DNA from: Sandaracinus sp.
GTDB taxonomy: Bacteria; Myxococcota_A; Polyangia; Polyangiales; Houyiibacteriaceae
Reading direction: 5' to 3'
DNA length: 64,000 nucleotides
NCBI GenBank assembly: GCA_002699025.1
Contig: PABA01000235.1
Location: 45,876-109,875, forward strand
Shown piece after piece: positions 8,611 to 18,300 of this stretch; positions within the stretch are counted from its first letter, which is position 1; each line of letters starts with the position of its first letter. Position numbers and translations under genes: made by a program. Below the pieces are notes generated by a model. The model was not told the DNA's origin. It did no database searches and saw only the letters and a program-made list of their open reading frames with translations.

Positions 8611-9951
8611 ATGCGCGCACGCCTGCAGGGCTGGGGGACCCTGAGCCGGAAGCGAAGCCGGCGGGTGACCTGGTTCGCCGTGCTGGGCGGGCTCGCGTGC
8701 CTCTTCGGGGTCTTCTGGGTGCTCATGGGCCTGCTCATGGCGATGCGCATCGAGGAGGAGGACGGCGTCGTCATCGGTGGCTTCTGCGCGGTCACCGGGG
8801 GCGTGCTCCCCTTCGCCCTCGGGGTCGTGCTCGTGGGCCTGGCACTCCGCCGACGGGCGGCCCTCGAGCGGCTCGGGGCGCTGGTCGCGTGGGCCGAGCG
8901 GCGCGGGCCGGGCTTCGGCCAGGCGGAGATCGCGCAGGCCCTCGAGCTGGACGCGGAGGACGCCGAGGCGCTCGTGCTGCAGGCCACGACCGAGGGGCTC
9001 CTCACCGACGACGAGGTCGGGCCGGCGCCCCGGGCGGCGGCGCCCGCGGACGAGGGGAGCGCGCCGCGCTGGCGGGCCGACGGAACGCTCGAGCCGGGCG
9101 CGCTGCTCGGCGGGACCTGGCGCGTGGAGCAGCTCCTCGGCGTCGGCGGGATGGGGCAGGTCTACGCGGCGACGCATGCGCGGACCGGACGCCGCTACGC
9201 GCTCAAGACGCTCCCGCCGAGCACGCGGCTGGCGCCGGAGGCCCTCGAGCGCTTCGAGCGGGAGGCGCGGGCCGCGTCGGCCCTCGGGCACCCGGGCATC
9301 TGCCCCGTGCACGACTTCGACCGGACCGAGGACGGGCTCGCCTACCTGGTGATGGAGCTCCTCGAGGGGGAGACGCTGGAGGAGCGGCTCCGCAAGCGGG
9401 GGGCGCTCCGCTGGGAGGAGGCGCGGCCCATCGCCGTGCAGGTGGCGGACGCGCTCGGGGCGGCGCACGCGGCCGGGCTCCTGCACCGGGACGTGAAGCC
9501 GGCGAACGTCTTCCTCCGGCGGGACGCGGACGGGGAGCGCGCGGTGCTGCTCGACTTCGGGCTCGCGAAGCCGCTCGACGAGCCGGCCGCGAGCCGGATC
9601 ACGGCGACGGGGGAGGCCGTGGGGACGCCGCTCTACATGAGCCCCGAGCAGGCGCGGGGGGAGGCGCTCGACGTGCGGACCGACATCTATGGGTTGGCGG
9701 CCGTCGTCTACGAGATGCTCACGGGCGCGCCGCCTTTCCTCGAGCCGACGGCGGCGCTCGCCTACGCCAAGCTGCTGAGCGAGCCCTGCCTGCCGGCGAG
9801 CCGCGTCGCCGTGCAGCCGGTGCCGGAGGCGCTCGACGCGCTGCTGCAGGCCGCGCTCTCGAAGGACCCGGAGGCGCGCCCCCCCGACGTCGCCGCCTTC
9901 CGCGCCGCGTTGGAAGGGTCCTCCGGTTTTTCCCTCGCCGACGCTCGGTAG
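8611..9951 (+). CDS. Membrane-anchored Hanks-type Ser/Thr protein kinase
   Basis: A 446-residue protein. Two hydrophobic segments near the N-terminus (about 20-43 and 55-77) suggest membrane anchoring, followed by a small helical domain that could be a winged helix (about 85-135). The kinase domain runs from about 165 to 435. It has the glycine loop GVGGMGQVY, lysine in YALKTL (about 198), HRDVKPANV with catalytic Asp294, DFGLAKPL (Asp315), and YMSPEQARG in the activation segment/APE position. All core catalytic residues are present, so it should be active. The kinase is at the C-terminus with the membrane part in front, the reverse of PknB-type kinases. It starts 98 bases after the protease gene and has its own promoter-like box. 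The substrate is unknown. Confidence 0.9.
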   Translation: MRARLQGWGTLSRKRSRRVTWFAVLGGLACLFGVFWVLMGLLMAMRIEEEDGVVIGGFCAVTGGVLPFALGVVLVGLALRRRAALERLGALVAWAERRGPGFGQAEIAQALELDAEDAEALVLQATTEGLLTDDEVGPAPRAAAPADEGSAPRWRADGTLEPGALLGGTWRVEQLLGVGGMGQVYAATHARTGRRYALKTLPPSTRLAPEALERFEREARAASALGHPGICPVHDFDRTEDGLAYLVMELLEGETLEERLRKRGALRWEEARPIAVQVADALGAAHAAGLLHRDVKPANVFLRRDADGERAVLLDFGLAKPLDEPAASRITATGEAVGTPLYMSPEQARGEALDVRTDIYGLAAVVYEMLTGAPPFLEPTAALAYAKLLSEPCLPASRVAVQPVPEALDALLQAALSKDPEARPPDVAAFRAALEGSSGFSLADAR

Positions 9952-10520
9952 TTTTTGCTTACCAGCGGGCCCGTGGGGCCCTCGGCGCTCGCTTCGCTCG
10001 CGTCACCGGGCTCGGTTCTTCATGGGTGCGGCAACGCGGCTCCGTGGGGCCGGGCTACGGGGCGGAGATGGGGGCGCTCCCCTTCGCAGGGCGGGGACTT
10101 CGCCGCTTCGCGGCTGGTGCGCTCCCCTTCGCAGGGCGGTGACTTCGCCGCTTCGCGGCTGGTGCGCTCCCCTTAGCAGGGCGGTGACTTCGCCGCTTCG
10201 CGGCTGGTGCGCTTCCCTTTGCAGAGCGGGGCGCTTCGCGGCGGGCGCTTGCTTCGCGCGGCTCGGTCGCTCGGCGGCGGCTGGCTTCACCGAGGGCGAG
10301 CGCGGCGCTCCAGGGGTCGGAGCGCCGCGCTCGCTTTCGTCGGTGGCGGAGCAGCGGCCGCGAACGCGGCGAAGCCGGGCGGCTGCGAAGGGAAGCGCCC
10401 CTGGCGCCTGCCCCGCAGCTCGGCCCCACGGAGCCGCGGCACCGCTGCGTCGAAGAACCGAGGCATCTGACGCGGCCGTAGGCCGCGCCGAGGGCCCCAC
10501 GGGCCCGCTGGTGAGCCAAA
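9952..10520. repeat. Long imperfect inverted-repeat element filling a convergent spacer
   Basis: The left arm 9952-10063 pairs with the right arm 10411-10520. Shared blocks are accagcgggcccgtggggcc, ctcggttctt and gcggctccgtggggccg, read in inverse orientation on the right. Complementarity weakens inward but continues through about 10125 and 10345 (cccttcgcag/ctgcgaaggg). The element lies exactly between the stop of the plus-strand kinase (9951) and the stop of the minus-strand lipoprotein (10548). It encodes no convincing protein: the readings across it are repeats of low-complexity peptide. It could act as a bidirectional terminator or be a non-autonomous mobile element; no target-site duplication was identified. 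Confidence 0.75.
10074..10238 (+). repeat. 45-base tandem repeat, 3.7 copies, inside the inverted-repeat element
   Basis: Units start with gcgctccccttcgcagggcg at 10074, 10119 and 10164, with a shortened fourth at 10209. Copies differ at a few bases (gggg/ggtg, ttcgc/ttagc). The 45-base period is divisible by three, which is why open frames persist across it on several strands. Confidence 0.9.
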
Positions 10521-10547
10521 GACAGCGAGCGGTGGCGCGCGGCGTGG

Positions 10548-11132
10548 CTACGAGCTCGGCTGGAGGGAGGCGCAGATCTCCCGGAGCCGGTCGAGCTCGG
10601 CGGTCGGGCCGGTGCACTTCGCGCTTCGCTCGGCCGTATAGACGAAGACGCGCTGGAGCACGCCTTGGGGCGCGAGAACGACCTGGTGGCGGCCGTCCTC
10701 GAGGGTCTCGCTCTCGCTCACGCTGCCGCCCATCATGGTCGCGTCGGCGCGCGCGGCCTCGAGGTTCGCCGCGCCGTAGCCGCGCACCTGCACGTTGAGC
10801 TCGTGGAGCCCGCCGGGCAGCGCCTTGGAGAAGGTCGTGGAGGCGGCCGAGGCGGCGAGCGTGCGCGCGTCCTCCGGCACGGAGAGGGTCACGCCCATGT
10901 CGGCCACCTCGCGCGGCGCGAGCGTGATCGGGGGCGCCTCGTCCTCGGCGGGCTCGGCGGCGGCGCGGGCGGCCGCGGCGGCGGCCTCGGCGGCCTCGCG
11001 CGCTTCCTCCTCCGCCACGAAGCGCTCGAAGTCTTCGCGGCCGTCATCGCAGCCGGCCGCGAGGGCCAGCGCCACCAGGATGGGCCAGGCGCGGGCTGCG
11101 CCGCGCGACCTCTTCGTCGTCGGGTTCGTCAT
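10548..11132 (-). CDS. Hypothetical lipoprotein
   Basis: A 194-residue protein starting at the ATG at 11132, eight bases after the stop of the upstream lipoprotein gene, so the two form an operon. The N-terminus carries basic residues, then a hydrophobic core ending in the lipobox LALAAGC. Residues about 33-65 are a charged, Ala/Glu-rich helix likely to be a spacer from the membrane. The C-terminal 120 residues contain ITLAPREVADMGVTLSVP and GGLHELNVQVRGYGAANLEA, a small alpha/beta domain I do not recognise. Two Cys near the end (CTGP and EICAS) could form a disulphide. A longer in-frame reading beginning upstream is rejected because it runs through the neighbouring gene. Function unknown. 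Confidence 0.82.
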   Translation of the reverse strand: MTNPTTKRSRGAARAWPILVALALAAGCDDGREDFERFVAEEEAREAAEAAAAAARAAAEPAEDEAPPITLAPREVADMGVTLSVPEDARTLAASAASTTFSKALPGGLHELNVQVRGYGAANLEAARADATMMGGSVSESETLEDGRHQVVLAPQGVLQRVFVYTAERSAKCTGPTAELDRLREICASLQPSS

Positions 11133-11140
11133 GGCGTCCC

Positions 11141-11578
11141 TCACTTCGCCGTCAGGCTGCGGCAGGCCTCGACCATCGCCTCGCCCATGGACGAGTCGGT
11201 CACGTTCGCCAGCGCGTCCGTCTGGCAGCTCCATGTCTCGCCCCCCACCTCGACGTTCACGAACGCCCGGTAGAAGGGTCCGCCCAGCGCTTCGAACTCC
11301 GTGAGGAGCGCGTCCTCGGCGTCCACGGGGATCGCGTAGCGCTCGTTGCCGGCGACCTCGGCCTTCTCGGCGGCGAGGTCCAGCGCCCGCTGGCGCACGA
11401 GCAGATCGAAGCCCTCGGCCGTGACGTGCACGCCGCCTCCGCGGGCCGCCTCCGCCGACGCCCCCTCGGGCGCCTGCATGGTCGCGGGCAGGCCGGCCGC
11501 CTCGAGGTCGAGCTCCTTCATGGTCGGGCCGCACGCGGCGAGCGCGAGGACGGCCCCGATGAGCGTGATGCGCTTCAT
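11141..11578 (-). CDS. Hypothetical small lipoprotein
   Basis: A 145-residue protein. The start MKRITLIGAVLALAACG is a clear lipoprotein signal with the lipobox LAAC. The ATG at 11578 has a good Shine-Dalgarno sequence (AAGGAGA) about ten bases upstream, which decides it over the in-frame upstream ATGs. The mature part has a mixed alpha/beta pattern and a Cys pair (WSCQ and EACRS). It is the first gene of a two-lipoprotein operon. No family was recognised. The 626 bases upstream (11579-12204) contain only repeats. Confidence 0.82.
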   Translation of the reverse strand: MKRITLIGAVLALAACGPTMKELDLEAAGLPATMQAPEGASAEAARGGGVHVTAEGFDLLVRQRALDLAAEKAEVAGNERYAIPVDAEDALLTEFEALGGPFYRAFVNVEVGGETWSCQTDALANVTDSSMGEAMVEACRSLTAK

Positions 11579-11689
11579 GGTGGTGTGTCTCTCCTTCCGA
11601 CCGCGCCCCCGGTCCATCCGAGCGCCGCGGTCGAGAGGGTCTACGGGGCCCACCCGGAAGCCCCCCATCAAAGCGCGTCAAAGCCGATC

Positions 11690-11911
11690 AAAGCGGGGCC
11701 TCACGAACGAGAAAGGCCCCGTCCTCGTGCACGTGCACGTGCTCGATTCGTCGGAAGAGACTGCCGACGCGGAGAGCGTGGAGCGCGAGCCCGAGCGTGG
11801 AGCCCGAGCCCAAAGCGGGGCATCACGAACGAGAAACGCCCCGTCCTCGTGCTCGTGCACGTGCACGTGCTCGATTCGTCGGAAGAGACTGCCGACGCGG
11901 AGAGCGTGGAG
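11690..11911. repeat. Two near-identical direct repeats of 94 and 100 bases
   Basis: Copy 1 (11690-11783) and copy 2 (11812-11911) both run from aaagcggggc through cacgaacgagaaa and cgtgctcgattcgtcgg to gccgacgcggagagcg. Copy 2 is six bases longer because of one extra cgtgct-type hexamer. A diverged relative, with cacgaac, gtgcccgtgcccatg and gccgacgcggagagcg, occurs at about 14228-14298 on the other side of the STAND ATPase gene. Confidence 0.88.
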
Positions 11912-11917
11912 CTCGAG

Positions 11918-12185
11918 CACCCAGCCCCAGCCCCAGCTCCGGCCCAAAGCCCCAGCCCGAGCGTGGAGCGCGAGCCCGAGCGTGGAGCCCGAGCCCGAGC
12001 GTCGAGCCCCAGCCCCAGCAGCGAGCCCCAGCCTCAGCAGCGAGCCCCAGCCTCAGCAGCGAGCCCCAGCCTCAGCATCGAGCCCGAACCCCAGCAACGA
12101 GCCCGAGTCCCAGCGTCGAGCCCGACCCGCGCGTCGAGCCCGATCGCCTCGGTTCCTGCGGGCTCGGGCTCGGGCGATGCGGGCT
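11918..12185. repeat. Low-complexity GAGCCC/CCCCAG hexamer drift, no gene
   Basis: This tract is built from short runs of agcccc, gagccc and gagcgt in varying order up to the 3' end of the STAND ATPase gene. It opens several spurious frames made of Ser-Pro, Glu-Pro or Ala-Arg dipeptides. Similar drifts occur at 42715-42790, 55575-55670 and 61730-61930, always between genes. No promoter or coding sequence was recognised in it. Confidence 0.75.
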
Positions 12186-12204
12186 CGATGCGCGGCCGCG
12201 CCGC

Positions 12205-14181
12205 TCAGCCGGAGCGATCGACCGGCACCTCGGGATCGAGGCGGTACCCCTCCTCCACCGTCTCGATCACGTCGGCCAGGCCGAGCTTGCGGAGCGTCGA
12301 CACGGCCACCCGCACGCGATGGGCGCCGGACTCGGCGCGCACCTTCTGCCCCGGCCAGCCGGCCTCGAGGAGCGCGTCCCAGGCGAGCGCCTCGCCGGGG
12401 GCCGCGACGCGCCGCTCCACGAGCGCCGCCAGCACGCGCCGGAGCGTCGGCCGACGCCGCACGTCCACCACCTCCTCGCCGCGGCGGGCGAGGCCGTCCT
12501 CGACGACGAGGGTCGCGCTCGCCGCCGGCTCGGCCCTCAGCCGCGCGTCGAGGGCGGCCACCTTCGCCGCGTCGCCGAGCTGCTCGGCCAGGCGCCGCGC
12601 CTCCCAGAGCCGCGCGCGGCCCTCGCGCTCGGCCAGCGCCACGAGCGCCGCCAGCGCCTCCCGCGCCTCCGCCGGCCCGGCGTCGGCCACCACGCTCTCG
12701 AGCCAGCCGGCCTCCCCGCGCCGTGCCGCCAGCCAGCGCCGCGCGCGGAGCCCGACCGCGTCGGCCTCGCCAGCGAGCGCCTCGATCGTCTCCGCGTCCT
12801 CCTCGGCGGAGGCGCGCAGCCAGCGCCAGCGACGGCGCCGCGCCGGGTCCGCCGGCTCCGGGGGCACTTCGCCGCGCTCCCCCCGCGCGGCGGCCTCCTC
12901 CGCTGCGCCCAGCGCCAGCTCCTCGAGGAGCGCCGCGTGCGCGCCCTTGGCGGCCAGCGTCGTCGCCGCGCGGCGGTCCGTCTCCGCGCCCGCCGCGTCC
13001 CCCCGCGCCGCCCGCGCGCGGCTCCGAAGCAGGTGCGCCCAGCCGACGAGCTCCACGGAGGCGCCCGAGCGCGCCGTGACCTCCACGAGCGGCTCGACCA
13101 GCGCCTCGAGGGCCGCGCTCGAGGGGCCGACCAGCGCCTGCGCGACGAGCGCCCGGACGACCGCGCCAGCCAGCGGCGCCGGCGCCGCGCTCCGCTCGCC
13201 GACCTCGCGCGCCAGGGCGTGCGCCTCCCGCCGCCCCCAGCCGCAGGGCGGCCGCGCGGCCAGCGCCTCGGCCAGCGCCACGCGGCCCCGCTCCGCGTCC
13301 TCCGCGCGCTCCCGGGCGGCCAGCGCCGCCACGGGCCGCGGGAGCGCGAGCCCCACCTCGCCCCCCACGAGGAGCGAGCGCTCCCGGAGGCGCCCGAGCA
13401 GCTCGAGCCCGGGCAGCTCGCCCGCCACGAGGAGCGCCTCGAGCGCGTCCGCCGGAGCCGGTCCGGCGAGCGGCGCGAGGCGCGCCAGCGCGACCTGCTC
13501 CTCGTCCTCGAGCGCTTCCCAGGAGCCGAGGAGCGAGGCCTCGAGTGAGGGACCGAGGGCGGCGAGGGGCGCGCGCAGCCGGTGATGGAGCGCGCGGAGG
13601 CCGAGCAGGCGCGCCCGGCCCGCGCAGAGCTCGAGCGCGAGGGGGAGGCGCCCGGCGGCCTCCGCGACCTCGGCGGCCCAGGCGCGCTCGTCCTCCTTCG
13701 GGGGCGCGCCCCGTACGCGCTCCACCAGCTCGAGGAGCAGCGCCGCGGCGTCGTCCCGCGCGAGCGGCCCCAGCTCGAGCACCTGCTCGCCGGCGAGCCC
13801 CGGCCGGGTGCGGGAGGCGACGACGACGCGCGCGTCGGGGAGGGCGAGGAGCGCCTCGAGCAGCGCGGCCGCGTAGGGAGCTGCGGGGGCGTCGAGGACG
13901 AGCGGCGCCGGAGCCTCGGCGAAGGCCGCCTCGAAGGCCGCCCGCCGCTCTTCGGCCGCGCCCCACGTTTGCGCGAGCGCCGCCCAGGCCTCCTCGATCG
14001 TGGCCGCGCCCGCGAGCCGCACGGGCTCTGCGCCGGCCTCCTCGAGCAGGCGCGTCTTCCCCACACCCGGCGGCCCGGTGACGACGACCAGCGCGCGCTC
14101 GCGCCGGTAGACCTCGAGCCGCTCGAGCGCCTCGCTTCGCCCGACGAAGGGCGCGTCCGGGGTGCGGGGCGTCGAGGGCAT
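12205..14181 (-). CDS. STAND-type ATPase with C-terminal winged-helix DNA-binding domain (putative transcriptional regulator)
   Basis: A 658-residue protein. The N-terminus APFVGRSEALERL is the usual entry to AAA_16/NB-ARC-like signalling ATPases, followed by a perfect Walker A, GPPGVGKT (residues 36-43). VVVASRTRPGL fits the sensor/RxxR region and LPLALELCAGRARLLG fits the GxPLA motif. The middle (about 280-550) is an alpha-helical solenoid. The last 100 residues, including AWDALLEAGWPGQKV, HRVRVAVSTLRKLGL and VIETVEEGYRLDP, look like an OmpR/PhoB-type winged helix. Inference: an ATP-switched regulator with effector and sensor order reversed from AfsR/MalT-type proteins. The ATG at 14181 is the first that fits the family N-terminus; the upstream extension is repeat sequence. 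The regulated gene is unknown. Confidence 0.82.
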   Translation of the reverse strand: MPSTPRTPDAPFVGRSEALERLEVYRRERALVVVTGPPGVGKTRLLEEAGAEPVRLAGAATIEEAWAALAQTWGAAEERRAAFEAAFAEAPAPLVLDAPAAPYAAALLEALLALPDARVVVASRTRPGLAGEQVLELGPLARDDAAALLLELVERVRGAPPKEDERAWAAEVAEAAGRLPLALELCAGRARLLGLRALHHRLRAPLAALGPSLEASLLGSWEALEDEEQVALARLAPLAGPAPADALEALLVAGELPGLELLGRLRERSLLVGGEVGLALPRPVAALAARERAEDAERGRVALAEALAARPPCGWGRREAHALAREVGERSAAPAPLAGAVVRALVAQALVGPSSAALEALVEPLVEVTARSGASVELVGWAHLLRSRARAARGDAAGAETDRRAATTLAAKGAHAALLEELALGAAEEAAARGERGEVPPEPADPARRRRWRWLRASAEEDAETIEALAGEADAVGLRARRWLAARRGEAGWLESVVADAGPAEAREALAALVALAEREGRARLWEARRLAEQLGDAAKVAALDARLRAEPAASATLVVEDGLARRGEEVVDVRRRPTLRRVLAALVERRVAAPGEALAWDALLEAGWPGQKVRAESGAHRVRVAVSTLRKLGLADVIETVEEGYRLDPEVPVDRSG

Positions 14182-14467
14182 GCGGGCAAGACGATGCCAC
14201 GCCCCGGTCGGGGACCCCAGGGGAGCCGAGCGGAGAAAGGGCCGCACGAACCCGAGACCCGTGCCCGTGCCCATGCCCATGCCCGCCGACGCGGAGAGCG
14301 CGACCCACGGGCGCCTCGCTCGACGGCCCTGCCCACGACCCGAGCCTCCGAACGGCTCGGCGCGATTCGCTCACTCGGTCCGCTCACTCGAGCCGCTCAC
14401 TCGGTCCGCTCACGACCTCCCTTCGCGCCCTCCGAGCGGGCACGGGTGAACGCCGACGCCTTCGCCG
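14182..14467. repeat. Spacer with 13-base tandem repeats and a diverged copy of the 11.7-kb repeat
   Basis: The unit cgctcactcggtc repeats at 14368, 14381, 14394 and 14407 (last copy partial). At 14228-14298 the spacer resembles the duplicated block at 11690-11911 and has its own gtgccc/atgccc hexamers. It separates the 5' end of the STAND ATPase gene from the 3' end of the lipoprotein gene. No gene is seen in these 286 bases. Confidence 0.75.
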
Positions 14468-15229
14468 TCAGCGTTCGAGCTCCCAGGTCCCCTGCACCGG
14501 CCCGAAGCTCGCCGCGAACCGGCCGAAGCGCTCGACCTCCACCCAGACGCTCCCCTCGACCGCCCAGGGGATCGCGAAGTGCGGTCGCTCCCCGCGCGCC
14601 ACGCTCGCCACCGCGTCCTCCGCCACGCGCCGGATCAGCGCGCTCATCTGCTCGGCGTCCAGCGCCAGCCGCACACGCAGGAGCACCCGGTCGCCGGGCG
14701 CCACGGTTCGCACGCGCAGGTCCGAGAGCGACGCCTCGCCCCGCGCCGCCGCGACCAGGAAGCCCGCCGTCGCCGCCGCGAAGTCGTCCACGTCCCGGAT
14801 CTCCGGCGCCTCGCTCCGGCAGGCGTCTCCGCTCGCGTCCTCGGCTCCCTCCGCCAGCGAGAGGCAGGTCGTGCCCAGCGTCCGCGCCTCGTCGCTCGGG
14901 TACGCGGTGAAGGCGACCAGCGCCGAGACCACGGGCAGCGCGACCGCGTTCCGGTTCGCCACCTCCAGGTCCACGTCGAAGACGAAGCGCAGGTCCTCGA
15001 CCCGCGGGGTCGGCCCGAAGACCCGGCAGACGAGCGCCGGCGCGACGCGCGCGCAGAAGTGCCCGGCCAGCTCGGCGTCGCTCGGCGCCTCGGCGAGGCG
15101 CACGTCGGCGACCCGCACCTCCGGCGGGACCGGTGGCGCGCCCCGGCCGGCGACCTGCTCGCTGCCGGGGAAGCCGACGCCGGCGCAGCCGAGGGTGAGC
15201 AGGAGGAGGGGGTGGGGTCGCGCTCGCAT
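14468..15229 (-). CDS. WHy/LEA14-like lipoprotein
   Basis: A 253-residue protein. The N-terminus MRARPHPLLLLTLGCAG is a lipoprotein signal with the lipobox LTLGC. The segment FVFDVDLEVANRNAVALPV resembles the LEA-2/WHy (water stress and hypersensitive response) domain, in which strands around an N-x-N turn pack into a small beta-sandwich. A second half with LSDLRVRTVAPGDRVLLRVR continues the beta pattern. WHy proteins are known in bacteria as cell-envelope stress proteins, but their molecular role is not settled. The ATG at 15229 places the lipobox correctly. It is divergent from the giant TPR gene across 120 bases. Much longer readings of this frame run antisense through that gene and are artefacts of base composition. 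Confidence 0.78.
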   Translation of the reverse strand: MRARPHPLLLLTLGCAGVGFPGSEQVAGRGAPPVPPEVRVADVRLAEAPSDAELAGHFCARVAPALVCRVFGPTPRVEDLRFVFDVDLEVANRNAVALPVVSALVAFTAYPSDEARTLGTTCLSLAEGAEDASGDACRSEAPEIRDVDDFAAATAGFLVAAARGEASLSDLRVRTVAPGDRVLLRVRLALDAEQMSALIRRVAEDAVASVARGERPHFAIPWAVEGSVWVEVERFGRFAASFGPVQGTWELER

Positions 15230-15256
15230 CCGAAGGCTCCGAGAGTGAACGGGCAT

Positions 15257-15273
15257 GCCCCCGAAAAGGGGGC
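15257..15273. promoter_or_regulatory. Small GC hairpin in the divergent promoter region
   Basis: GCCCCC at 15257-15262 pairs with GGGGGC at 15268-15273 across a GAAAA loop. It lies in the 120-base gap between two divergent starts. An A/T-rich stretch with TATGCT at 15317-15322 could be the -10 of the plus-strand gene, giving a short leader before the ATG at 15350. Confidence 0.35.
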
Positions 15274-15349
15274 CGGGCGCCATCTTCACGCCACCCAAAA
15301 CGGAAAGGAAAGTTGTTATGCTCGCCGCCCGGCGAGGCCAGGGGGTGTG

Positions 15350-18300
15350 ATGCAGAGTGATGATCGCGAGGCGAGCGAGAACGCCGCCGCCGAAACCGAC
15401 GAGACCTTCGCGGCGGCGGCCGCGGCGGTGCGAGCGGACGTGGGCGACGAGGACGCCTGGGACCAGCTCGAGGACTTCGCGGCGGCGACGCAGCGGCCCG
15501 ACGACGTGGCGGCGCTCTATCGGGAGGCGCTGAGCGGCAGCCTCTCGGACGGCGTGGCCTCGACCATCGCGCAGCGCGCCGTGCAGTTCCACGAGGAGTG
15601 GTTCCGCGAGGACTCGCCCGTCCTGGTCGAGGTGCTCCAGCGCGTCCTCGAGGTCGACCCCACGGCCTCCGAGTGGGCTTTCCAGCGGCTCACGGTCGTC
15701 TTCACCGTCGGCGAGCGCTGGGACGAGCTCCTCGCCCTCTACGATCGCGAGATCGCCGCCGCCGTCGACGAGCACCGCAAGGCCACGCTCCTCGAGGAGG
15801 CGGCCCAGACCGCCAAGGACTTCGCCGGCGCGACCGACCGCGCCATCGGCTACCTCCAGCAGCTGCTCCCGCTCCGCCCCGGCGACAAGCAGCTCGCCTC
15901 CGGCCTCGAGCGCCTCCTCGAGCGCGGCGAGCGCTGGGAAGATCTGATCGCCCTCTGGCGCGACCGGCTCCCGAGCCTCGCCGACGAGGCCGCCGACGAG
16001 CGCCGCCTGCGCATCGCCGAGCTCTACGTGGAGCGCCTCGGCAAGGCCGCCGAGGCCATCGAAGAGCTCCGCGCCCTCTCCTCGGACGAGGCCACCGCGA
16101 TGCTCGAGCGCATCGCCAAGGACGACGCCCTCGACGCCGACGCGCGCCGCGAGGCGCTCCAGCTCCTGCGCGAGCGCTACACGGCCGAGGATCGCACGAC
16201 CGCCGTCATCGCGACCCTCGACACGGCCCTCGAGCTCGCCGACACCTCCGAGCGCATCGCCCTCCACCGGGACGCGGCCGAGCGCCTCCGCGCGGCCGGC
16301 GCCCACGCGGAGGCCATGGAGCACCTCGGCGACGTGCTCCGCCTCGCGCCCGACGACGAGGAGGCGCTCCTCGCCCTCCGCGAGGTCGCCGCGCAGGCCG
16401 GCGAGCAGCGCCGCATGGTCGACTACCTGATCGCCGCCGCCGACGCCGCCGAGGCGATCGGGGAGCGCGCGACCCTCCGCCTCGAGGGCGCCGAGCAGCT
16501 GGTGCGCCTCGGGGAGCCCGAGACGGCCCTGCCGCAGCTGAAGATGCTCGCGGAGGCCGAGGAGATCGACGGGGAGACGGCCCGCGCCGCGGCCCGGCTC
16601 TGGGAGGAGCAGCTCGGCGCGGCCGGCCGGCGCGAGGAGCAGCTCGGCGCCGTGGAGCGCCTCGCCCAGCTCGAGGACACGCCGAGCCGCCGCCGCGCGG
16701 CCCTCGGTCGGGCGGCGCACCTCGCCGCGGAGCTCGAGGAGGCGGACCGGGCGCTCGCCCTCTGGGAGCAGCGCCTCGAGGAGGACCCGGAGGACGCGGC
16801 GGCCCTCGGCGAGCTCATCGCCCTGCTCGAGCGCGAGGAGCGCTGGGCCGAGCTCGTGCGCGCGCTCCGCCGCCGGGCCGACGGCCCCACGGCGGCCTGG
16901 CAGAAGCGCGCGGATCTGATCCGCGTCGCGCGCGTACAGGCGGAGAAGCTCGAGCAGCTCGCGGACGCCATCGCCACCTGGAACGAGGTCGCGAGCGGCT
17001 ACGGCGAGGACGCGGCGGTCGCCGACGCGCTGGTCGATCTCTACGAGCGCACGGAGCGCTACGAGGAGATGGCCGCCGTGCTCGACCGCACCTCCGCGCG
17101 CGAGGAGACGCACCTCGCCATGGTGCGCGCGCGCCAGGGCGACGCCTTCGGCCAGTACCTCGGCGACCCGGCGCGCGCCCTGACCAGCTACGGCCGCGCC
17201 CTCGAGGCGGAGCCCGACCACGCGGAGGCCCGCGCGGGCCTGGCGCGCCTCTGCGAGCATGCGGAGGTCGGCGCCGAGGCCGTGGAGGCCCTGGCCAAGT
17301 CCTACGAGCGAACCGGCGAGTGGGCGCCGCTCCTCGCCCTCCTCGAGCAGCGCCTCGCCGGCGCCGAGACCGCCTCGCGTCGCGTCGCCCTCCTCCGGGA
17401 GGCGGCGACGATCCAGGAGAACGAGTCCGAAGCCCCCGCCGCGGCCCTCGGCTCCATCGGCCGGGCCCTCGCCGAGGCGCCCGAGGACGAGAGCCTCGAG
17501 GCGGACCTGCTCCGCCTCGCCGAGGCGACGGGCGAGTGGGCCGCCGCCGCCGACGCCCTCCGGGACGCCGCGCCCGCGGCCGAGCCCGTGCGTCAGGCCG
17601 CGCTCCGCACGCGGGAGGCGGGCATCCGCCAGGACCGCGTCGAGGACCTCGAGGGCGCCTTCGCGGCCGCCGTCGTCGCCCTCCGCGAGGTGCCCCTCCG
17701 GGAGGCCTTCGCCGAGCGCGTCGTCACCCTGGCCGGCGCCACCGGCGACCTCGCGACGGCCGAGGAGGCCCTCTCCGCTGCCGCCGATCATCCCCACGCG
17801 CCCATCGGTCATCTCGAGAAGCTCGCGGCGATCCAGCGGCGCCAGGTGGAGGAGGAGGCCGAGGGGATCCGCCCGCGCCTCTTCGCGACCTTGATGCGCC
17901 TCGCGGCGCTCAAGCCGAAGGACCTCGACGTCCTCTACGAGGCGGCGGCCCTCGCCGTCGAGAGCCTCCCGGAGCAGGCGACGGCGACCCTCGAGAGCCT
18001 CTACGAGCGCGCCTCGGGGCTCTGGCGTGGCGGCGCCGAGGTGAGCGGCGAGCGCGGGCCCGACGTGCTCGCGACCTGGGCCGCCGAGCAGCTCGTCGGG
18101 CGCTACGACGCCGACGAGAAGGCCAGCGAGGCCATCGAGCTCCTCATGGACGCCTCGCGCCTGCCCATGGCGCCGAACGACGCGGCCACCTGGCGCCGCG
18201 AGGCCGCCCGGCGGGCCGCGGAGGCCGGTGAGGCGACCACGGCCATCGAGCTCTACCGCGACGTGCTCCGGAGCAACGAGGAGGACGTCGAGGCCATGAA

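Noticed and set aside
10003..10617. Open frames across the 10-kb repeat element (about 150-260 codons)
   Set aside because: They exist because the 45-base repeat is a multiple of three and G+C-rich. The peptides are repeats of HQPRSGEV type with no start signal or family.
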